Of a stretch of DNA of 64,000 nt, positions 55,720-64,000 are shown in pieces (the first letter of the stretch is position 1; each line of letters starts with the position of its first letter). Under the pieces are notes generated by a model. It was not told the DNA's origin, searched no databases, and saw only the letters and a program-made list of their open reading frames with translations. The position numbers and the translations under genes were made by a program. Origin of the DNA: Hevea brasiliensis (Eukaryota > Streptophyta > Magnoliopsida > Malpighiales > Euphorbiaceae); contig NC_079493.1 of NCBI RefSeq assembly GCF_030052815.1, positions 123,033,132-123,097,131 on the forward strand, written 5' to 3'.

Positions 55720-56470
55720 TATTTAATTAATACTATTTAGTCTCTATATTTTAAAAAAATTAATTGTTTGATCTTATATTTTAAAAATTATACTATTTAG
55801 TTTCTATAAAAATCTCCATTAACCATTTAGTCTATCTATTAAATTTTTCGTTACTTATATTATTCACACTACTATTTAGTTCTTCTATTTTAAAGAAATT
55901 AATTAATTATTTTTTATATTTTAAAAAATATTATTATTTAATTATTTTATTTTTAGTGAAATGAAAATTAAATCTTAATTTATATACATATATTTTTTAA
56001 AATTTTTAATTTTTTAAACATCATTTTTATGTTTTCTCTATTTATAAATATTTTTTTAATTATTTAAAAAAGAAATTAATCAACACTATTTTTATTGACA
56101 AACGAAAAAATAAGAGGAAGAATGTGAGGGAAAAAAAATATGAAAAAATAAAAAGTAAGAAAGAAATAAAAGAAAAAGAATTAAAATAGTTTAGTTATAA
56201 AAAATAAAACTAAACAGTTAAAAGAGTTAAATTACAGTATTAATTATTATATTTTTTTAACATATAAAGAATAATTAATTAATTTTTATTGAGATAAAGA
56301 GATTAAATAGTAGGTGATTAATATTGACTAATAAAAAAAATTTTAGGAAATGATTAAGTAATTTAATGAAAGTTTTAACATAGGTTAAATAATATATTTT
56401 TAAAATATAAATTAAATAATTAATTTTATTAAAATAAAAAATTTAAATAATAATTTTTCAAAAATAATTT
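55720..56470. repeat. Long AT-rich foldback element with repeated CTATTTAGT units
   Basis: The left arm (55720-55960) contains several direct units beginning CTATTTAGTCTCTATATTTT or similar. The right arm (about 56190-56470), read on the other strand, gives the same kind of units (CTATTTAATCTCTTTATCTC, TTAATTAATTATTCTTTATA). The centre has a GA-rich stretch. This is a nested or decayed inverted-repeat element with no open frame. Confidence 0.5.
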
Positions 56471-56621
56471 TAATTAAATTTATTCATAAAATTAAGTTTT
56501 TTTTTTAAATAATAATAATAATAATACATCTCAACATCAAATTGCTCCTCTTATCATTTAACGTACTGTAAGCCGCACTGGGGCATCACGAGCAGGATTC
56601 AGGAATATAAGGAGTGCAGTA

Positions 56622-57014
56622 GGTCCCACTCTATTTCATTTTACAATTCAGCTGGTCCCACATATAATGTCTCAAACACTAGATCTCCCTCCACGCTAGG
56701 CCCCACTTTCCTCACCTGCACTTGATTAACCACAGGATTGCCACGTCTGCAGTCGGAGAATCAGAGTTCACGGAAAAAATGAACCTGCGAAGCAGTGTAA
56801 TATTAACGGAGGACATTTCATAGACTCATACTGTGAGCGAAGTACACGTAGCTAATCATGGTTGGATGACAATATATGAATCCATGCAAGGTGCGTGACC
56901 GACTCTTTCTCTCTCCCCTTGTCAGTAGGGGGGCAAATGCTGTTGGACACCTGTCATCGCACTGCTCTATTTTTAGGTCACAATATCTTATGGTGTGGGA
57001 CCCCGCACTATAAA
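56622..57014. promoter_or_regulatory. Orphan promoter-like island with four TCP-type motifs
   Basis: Within AT-rich spacer, this GC-richer patch has GGTCCCAC at 56622-56629 and 56654-56661, GGCCCCAC at 56699-56706 and GTGGGACC at 56995-57002. All fit GGNCCCAC/GTGGGNCC, the class I TCP (site II) consensus. ACGT cores (GCCACGTCTGC near 56741; GTACACGTAGC near 56843) and a TATAAA at 57009-57014 are also present. No coding exon follows on either strand. It could be a distal promoter or enhancer, the start of a non-coding RNA, or the promoter of a deleted gene. Confidence 0.35.
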
Positions 57015-58320
57015 CAATCTTATTCATACTCCAATTCTTCATATATTCATGGGAATATTTTTTTTAAAATTTTTTTTTACTTTAAAAATTATCTAAAAAA
57101 ATAGAATTATCAGAATTTTAAATTGAAATATTATATACTATAATACAGACATCCAATAACTAAATTATTAATTTAACAATAATTATCCCAAATATATTTA
57201 ATTACAATCAAATGATTAAAAATTTTTATAAAAAATAATTTTCGTAAAAAATATTTTTTATATATAAATAATTTTTCCTAAAATAATTTATTAGAGTATC
57301 AAAATACCTCCATGTAGCTATCCAATGCCTTACTTCTGGTAGGAAAATAAGATGGATTCCTACCAAATGAGTTCTTGTTATAATATTAGAAGGAGCATGC
57401 TAGAAACCTTGTCTCTATCTAATGCCAACCTTCAATTTTTAGGATTCTCACCTAATGTTTGTCCAAAACCAATACAAACATCTATTACCCAAATCTTGTG
57501 AACTTTTCCTAAAGTTTCTGACATGTTTTGGTCCATAACTTTGTTTTACCAAACCCATCTTTTACCTGCTTCTCCTTTTGACAAAAATTCACTTTCAGAC
57601 GCTTAGTTGCTGCTTTTATTTGATTTCACAAGAACCCAAAATTTTTTCAACTCTGGTTCTTTATCCTAAAATATGCAGCATCCACTGTTCTTTCTTCCAA
57701 CACTTTTGGAAATTTTGGTCCTGACATGATTGGCCTAGATTTTGCTTTTAGAAAAGGAGCAGTCATGAGATTTTGATTTAACCTTAAATCATTTCTACAA
57801 AGAATTTATGGCAACCGACAATTATATCATTCCTTAAACAGTATATGTAGACACCCAAAAAAATGAATCAAGGCCGTTCTTTTTTTTAAAGATACAATCT
57901 CATAATGCTAAAGACGACTCTAGGACGCTGATACATGTATCATTTGTGCACAAATAAAAGAACATAGTGTTGAGCACCGTCCAGACATTTCTGAAAGTTC
58001 TAAGTAGGTCCCGAAGAGTCACAAGCAAGTGGGCTATTTCTAGATTTAACATTGATAAGATGAGAAATGAACCATTTGGTCTCCACAATAATTTCAAATA
58101 ATCAACTAAAAAAACTCGTCTATGGTTCTAGCCTGCTGCAAGATGTACGGCAGCATTGATGCTGAAGGCAAATTACACTAGAAGATTTAAAGCATTAAGG
58201 GGAAATTATCGATTCCGAAAATGAGACTGATTTGCAGGAGCTCATGAGGAACCAACATACACCATGCTGTATGTAATTATTAAGAAAAAGAATGGGATGG
58301 AAGTAGAATTAAGACAGAAG

Positions 58321-61300
58321 TTAAAGTGTTACTGGTATACGCAATCCGTCATAGCTTAGTTGTACATCAAGCCCTTCTGTCTCCAACAATTTCGACAGAT
58401 ACACATTAACCTTTTCATGATCCATCAGGTGCATCATGCCTTCACAAGAACAAAATTAAAAGCTAATTATTTTCTTTAGAATAATTCTCAACTGAAAAGG
58501 ATGATTAGTCTCACTAATAAACTACATTTAATATGAAGCCCTTCAAAATTTAAAAAAAAAAAAGACTAGTTAGGATTCTTGATAGAAAAGCCAAAGTGAT
58601 TAAAAATACCTGTGAAAAGTGTTCTTTTTGGTTGAATTTTCCGCACTTCATCTAAGGCCTGACAAGAATGTCAAAATAAGCATAAAATCCTAATAACACA
58701 AATTTTATTATCAGAAAAGGCAATTTTTTTAGTAAGAAATTTTATCGAGAGAAAATAGCAGAGGCTATAATTTGTTATATTTTTTTTTAATCAACAAAAA
58801 AAAAAAAAGACATAATGACAACGCCAAACAAAATAACAACCCACTGGATTATATGGATTATCGTACCCTTGGAAGTCCAAAATGTGTTGAAGAAGATCGA
58901 TCAGGCCTCAATGCATCCTAAGAAAAAAAGAACCAATGCATAAGCTGAACAGGGGAATATGAAACAGGCAAATGCATGAAGCAATAGAAACGGGCAAATG
59001 CTATGCAATTGCATATTTTCATATGCCCCCTTTGTGCATGCATGCATAAGAAAGAGAGAGAGAGAGAGAGAGAGAGACCAAAATTAGAATTTCACAGTCC
59101 TTGAGTAGTAGATAAGTTTGTTCAGGTATGTCACTAACATCACTGCAAAAAAAAAAAAAAGGATTAGCCCCAGAAAGCAGGCAGAAGTAAACAAATGATT
59201 TCCCAAAACGTTGTGAGGCTTAGAAGCAATACCTGATGTAACATATGTTACCAAAGCGAAAGCCAAGGGAACGATAACCGAGACCATGCCACACTGGTAA
59301 AGGCGTAAACTGAAACAAAGCAAAATATATGAAAATGGTTCACCTTAAACAAGAAAGTATTTTGTTTTTACTTATAACACCATAAAACATGGTATTTTAC
59401 TCGATAACTCAAATAAAAAGATACTTCATTCCAAATTAATTTGCTTTTACATTGGAAAGTTCAAAGAAATATGACACCAGGTCACATGCCCTCACAAGCA
59501 AGACCACATCAATGACTAAATATGCAAGCCAGAAGACATTAAATTTCACTGAAAGGCTACAAACATTACCAAAATTTCATCAATTAAAGATTGAAACAAT
59601 TATTTTGTGGCAGCAAGACAGCTTTCTAAGTAATTCCTCTGGACCTGAATATCCATCTGTACACAACTACTGACATAGCATGAAGATCTCAAAATGACTG
59701 TATCAATACCTTCAGATCACATGCTACAAATGGCTCCTCATGTATGATGTTAAATTGTAACTCTGAGACAGCAGCACCAGGTGTAAGGACACTTGTATCT
59801 ACCAAATAATAATGAGTCTTCTTCATCACCTGAATTGCTTTGACTGTCATACAGTCAGTTCTGAGATATATAAAATCATTCAAAAATATTTCATATAATC
59901 AACAATTGCTGTAAAGTAATTTTAATATGCAATGACTTATCAATTCAGATAAGCAGGCATGTTTTTATTGACATTCTACAACAAACACCAAGAAAAACAA
60001 TGAATTTTTTTTTCACATAGTTAATAACATATTCACAAAAATTACTAGGAATCAAAATTGAGCTAAAACTCTCACTTCTCTAGCTCCACAGAGTAGCACA
60101 GGAGAAGAATTTCTTTTAAATGATTTGGCCTTGCAATAAACATTCAATTACACTTCAAGCAATTGCAATGCACTTATCATAATATTACCAGCTCCAAAAG
60201 CAATCTTAGAAGAAAAGAATAGGGAATCTGTAAAAGGAAGGCAGAAATGGATTCTTTTTACCTCAAAATCACGCTCCGCAACATAGATTGGAATGTAGGG
60301 CTGCACATTGTTTGTCCAATCTCGAAGATCATCCAGACCTGGGGATTCAATTTAAGCAGAAAAAAAAAAAAAAGACAGCTCATCAATGCCAGGTAACCTG
60401 CAAGTTTACATTTGAAAACAAGAAGAAACTTCAAGCATTGTCCTAGCTCTTAACATAATTTTTCTTTTTTACTAAATAACATTAGAAAGTGTTAATGTCG
60501 GAGACCTCCAATTGCATCAGCATGAGAATGAGTAATAATAACCGCATCAATTGTTCTTAGCCTGAAAGAAACAAAAAGGAAAATACATGACAATAAATGT
60601 ATACAATATAATAGAAACAGCAAAGAACTACCAATTCAATATGCCACTCCAAATCCTTCACCACTTCCTTGTACCATTAGAGACCTTAAAATAAATTAAC
60701 AACAGAACAAATAACAAACTGTACAGTGCAAAATATATACTCTTTAGCCAGTGTCAAAGTTGGTGTGCTGGAGTCCAGACAAAATAACTTAGGAAAATAA
60801 TTAAGGGAGAATCCTAGTGCATTTTTTATTTTAACTCATGACTTAAGGCTGAAGTTGTTCATTTGATTTCATTCTCCATTGACCTATTATTATGTACATA
60901 TAATCAACTAGGAACTTCTCAATAACATGCAATTACTTTATACACAATTGAATAGTTGTTCATGTAATCCATACAAACAATAACAAGAAATAACTCAGGA
61001 CCAAGTGGAATACAAAAATTAGAACAGAGATAAAAGCACCTCATGGAAATAGGAACAGGTGTGCTCCATTCCATTTCACTGATACAGACATGATAATCAT
61101 CACCAAATAAGATAAAGGGCACCACTTTGAAATCCTATTGCCAATCAAGAACTAAGAAGAATGAATAGACTACATTATCTCTGCACATCTGCACGAATTC
61201 ATGAATCTTGGCTGACAACAAAATGTTCATCATTTATGCAAGACCAAATTACAATTCCACTGTAATTACAAAAAAGAGTCATGACACCACTGCATTTATC

Positions 61301-63519
61301 TCACCTAATGTCCTAAATATACATAAATTGATACCATCCCTTGCGTGCATGAGAAATATTAACTTTTTTTTTCCTTCATCCTGCCTTCACTAGTAGTTAA
61401 GATTCCCAATGTACAACTTACAGCATAATATTTGAATCTTACCCTCGCTAGAGTTATCTAATCTTGAGTGAAAGAATCATTTCATGATCAACCATCCAAT
61501 TTCTATGGAGCCCAAAATTAACAGCTTGAAATACTGGAGAAAATGTATAAAATGAAGACTAACCCAAATGCAGGAAACCATTGAAGAGCACTGTGGTAGA
61601 AGAACCTACAAAACAGAAGTTGCAAAGAAAACGTTTGATCAAATTATATTGGGCAATTGATTAAAACATTAAATAATGCTCAGCCACCAGGAACTTCTTG
61701 GTTGGCCACATTATTCAGCAGGAACAAAATTATTTTCCTTCCTATTTCTTAAATGTGAGTTTTTTTCCTACAATGGGTAACATATTGCCACAAGCATCAA
61801 ACCTGAAGGATTATAACTACAACAAATCATCAGTCTGAACCCCAAAAGGGCCAAAAACCTCATTCATGTCTATGCATAGAAATTTTACTTTCAAAAACAA
61901 TCTAAGCATGCAAATGCCAAAATATATGCTAATCCCATATAACAAGCTTCCAAAATTTAAATCATTCCCTCCTCCCCATCCTGTGCTACTGCTAACTCAC
62001 TATTGCCCACAAAAAGTCAAAGAATCACAAAATCCCAATGCTATCATTTTTTAAGTAGAACCCCAATTCAATATATGATGCAAGAAGTAAAGAGCACCAA
62101 GCTGAAGATATAAATTCACCCCCACATCCCATTTCAATCCATATTTGAAATTATAAAAGAGAGCCTCAAAATGATAAGATGTCAGAAAGATGAAATTTTA
62201 GTATTGATAAAAAAAAAATGAAATTCCATATATAGGACTGCATCCTTACCTAAACAAATTTCAGCATTGTTGCAAAATTTAAATAGCCATTTAAATTTTT
62301 ATATGAAAATAAAATTCAAAGCTAGAAGTATCTTTCACTTACTTGCCAGCATCTATTAGAATGTTGCGTCTTTCACCAGGCCCAGAATAACGAATAAGGA
62401 GGCTCGTGTTCAATCTTCTGTTCTTATTACCTGGTTCCACAGCCTTTGAGCACACCTGAGAAACCAAGGACCATTTGCAGTCTTGAATCAATGCATCAGG
62501 TAAATTTTATGCAGTTGCTTCATATTCAACAGGGCATATGATATTTAATCTTAAAATAGTTCTAATGAGAGGATGGTTTGCAGCAATACCGGACATTTCT
62601 TTAGAGGATTAGTTAGGCAGCTGAGACGTGGAATCCCTTCACTAGTTCCTGTCCCCATGAATATGATTTCAGATTGGTACTGTGCATCAGCATTTCCACT
62701 TGCATCTGCACTGAAACACCTGGTCAGAACATGACTTATTGAATACCATCATAAACTGCAAACTATATGTAAGTGGAGTCCACCGACACCTGCACAACAG
62801 GCAGAGACAATGGCATCTTAAAGCTAATGGAATCATTTTCTTACCCTAATTTATAGATGTTAAAACCACTGAATCTAGCAAAGAATTTTTCATTGCATAA
62901 ATCTAAGATTGCAGATATCCCTTAAAATTTGGAACTTGTTATCGTATTAAAAACTTTTAAGCAAGTAATCCCATCAGTGCTGCTAGGCTTATGAGCCAAG
63001 GAAAGCTTGGAATACTTAAACATACATATGTAGTTGCTGCCTTGCATTCATTCACACATAAAACAATAAGGCTTCAAATTAACATTTATACGATTATTGT
63101 AAGACAAAGGATAAGATATAACCTGAATTAATACAGAGCTTGCAAATGCATAAGAAGTTAGAAGGGGGAAACCCACCACATATTGACACACAACAGTCAT
63201 TCGGCTTAAAGGTTTGCGATTTTTAACTAAAATAACGTCTTCTTGAAACGATAAATGCCCAATTGAATTCATGAGATAGCCAACCATAAAGAACAGAAAT
63301 GATACTAATAGTAGTGTACGGAAGGAAGAACATACTAGAAATAAAGCAAGCTCGCAAAATCCTCTTAAACGGAGAGAACCCATTTTTGGAAAGTGAAAAT
63401 AGAGAGAGCCCATTTCTTGAAAGTGAAAGTAAAGAGCTCTGAAAAGAGAATTGGCGTCCGCGGAGAGCAAAAATGGCCAGAGAAGGAGATACACGAACGG
63501 TGCCTATAAATTGGACCAT
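58321..63519 (-). CDS. Metallo-beta-lactamase-fold hydrolase (PhnP/C777.06c-like), twelve exons
   Basis: Exons, 5' to 3': 63519-63336, 62705-62590, 62455-62343, 61605-61564, 60561-60506, 60338-60262, 59829-59710, 59309-59233, 59142-59079, 58917-58867, 58658-58610 and 58439-58321. Phases close to 355 codons plus TAA. Residues 1-61 are Ser/Arg/Phe-rich with almost no acidic residues, a likely organelle transit peptide. The domain starts at IIFMGTGTSEGIPRLSC; a conserved CPVCSKAVEPGNKNRR segment follows. The metal motif is THSHADAIGG (H163, H165, D167), then VWHG (metal His), CYISDVS (Asp) and GMMHLMDHEK near the end. The third position of HxHxDH is Ala, as I recall for this plant family. Relatives are hydrolases of cyclic phosphates or similar; the plant substrate is not known to me. 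Only the exon 1/2 junction is uncertain: it needs the second AG of CAGTGCAG. Confidence 0.85.
59051..59077. repeat. (GA)n repeat abutting a splice donor of the hydrolase gene
   Basis: About 13 GA units; on the coding (minus) strand this is a (CT)n run starting directly at the GT donor of the exon ending at 59079 (TTTTG|GTCTCTCTCT). Length changes here would alter the intron's first bases. Confidence 0.85.
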
Positions 63520-64000
63520 CCTTTCAGTAAGCTCAAATTTTTTGGTTTCTGTTAATTGAAATTTTATAATTCTCTTGAATGTAAATCAAAATTTTGAAAA
63601 GAATAAGAGGAATAGCCAAAAGAAAATATACTTTTCAGATGCGAAAGGTGGCTTTTGGGTTTTTCGCCCTGTGGTTGGTGAAGTCGCTCACCGCGTTTCC
63701 AAGATAGGAGGAATAACAAACGGCGAGTTTTGAAACTATTTGAGTCGGATTGATTCCAGTTTTGAAACTATTTATGGACTTCTTTGGACTTGGATGGCTA
63801 GGATCCTAATGGACTTGAAGTTTTGTACTTTGATTCTTTACCAAACATTTTAGGCCATGGGCTTTTTCTCCTAATGGACTTTAAATTTGTATTTCTTCCA
63901 CAATCCATAAGGGTTATTTAAATAATTTTGATAAGGGAATTTATTGTTATAAAAAATAATTTTTAATGATTCATTTAATTTTAATTAAGATTTAAATTTA
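63520..64000. other. Upstream region of the hydrolase gene
   Basis: This is the presumed promoter and leader of the minus-strand hydrolase. A GC-richer stretch (63650-63730) lies about 130-210 bases before the ATG. No gene is recognisable towards the right edge. Confidence 0.5.

Larger units (their letters stand above)
50732..58320. other. Long intergenic region upstream of the IDD gene
   Basis: Positions 50732-51650 are the likely 5' leader and promoter of the minus-strand IDD gene, with GA runs near 51274-51291 and at 51610-51644. (TA)n is at 51902-51935. Foldback repeats lie at 53041-53305 and about 55720-56470. GC-richer islands are at 54765-54960 and 56560-57020. The last 300 bases or so hold the 3' UTR of the hydrolase gene. 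No protein-coding gene is recognised. Confidence 0.5.

Noticed and set aside
63048..63494. A longer alternative frame (148 codons) at the hydrolase 5' end
   Set aside because: It reads through the GTATGT donor into the intron and does not connect in phase to exon 2; the frame from 63519 does.

Overview
This window is nuclear DNA of a flowering plant, most likely a eudicot. Long AT-rich spacers hold runs of (TA)n, (GA)n and (ATT)n, the genes have many short GT-AG introns, and every recognised family is plant-type. A woody eudicot such as a Malpighiales species is only a guess; nothing in the window fixes the species.

Seven genes look intact. From left to right they are: a HOTHEAD-type GMC oxidoreductase (+, 4027-8553, six exons); an ALE2-type receptor-like kinase (-, 17564-23105, ten exons); an NDR1/HIN1-like LEA_2 membrane protein (+, 32523-33293); a PLS-class pentatricopeptide repeat protein (+, 38429-40612); a LOB-domain protein (-, 41381-42136); a C2H2 INDETERMINATE-DOMAIN transcription factor (-, 48482-50731, three exons); and a metallo-beta-lactamase-fold hydrolase (-, 58321-63519, twelve exons). 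I rebuilt the multi-exon models by reading splice sites and checking that the phases close: 590, 858, 548 and 355 codons before the stop.

The rest is accessory DNA and relics. A decayed Ty1/Copia element with both LTRs (10419-16242, minus orientation) lies between the HOTHEAD and ALE2 genes. A solo LTR of about 1.8 kb (25918-27752) with a perfect GTACA target duplication sits inside a LINE reverse-transcriptase fragment. Gene relics include a deleted mitochondrial chaperonin CPN60 copy that keeps introns (35015-36550), an NB-ARC resistance-gene fragment (about 36937-37205) and a MED9-like first exon (43644-43854). Several foldback or MITE-like repeats lie in introns and spacers.

The genes are independent plant transcription units, not an operon. 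The one functional link I would raise is that HOTHEAD and ALE2 are both epidermis/cuticle genes in Arabidopsis and are neighbours here. I found no rRNA, tRNA, CRISPR array or convincing new multi-gene system. The best second-look items are the solo LTR in the LINE frame, the hairpin arrays in the Copia LTRs, an orphan promoter-like island with four TCP-type motifs near 56.6-57.0 kb, a duplicated GC-richer island near 28.8/29.3 kb, and a possible GC-AG intron in the ALE2 gene.
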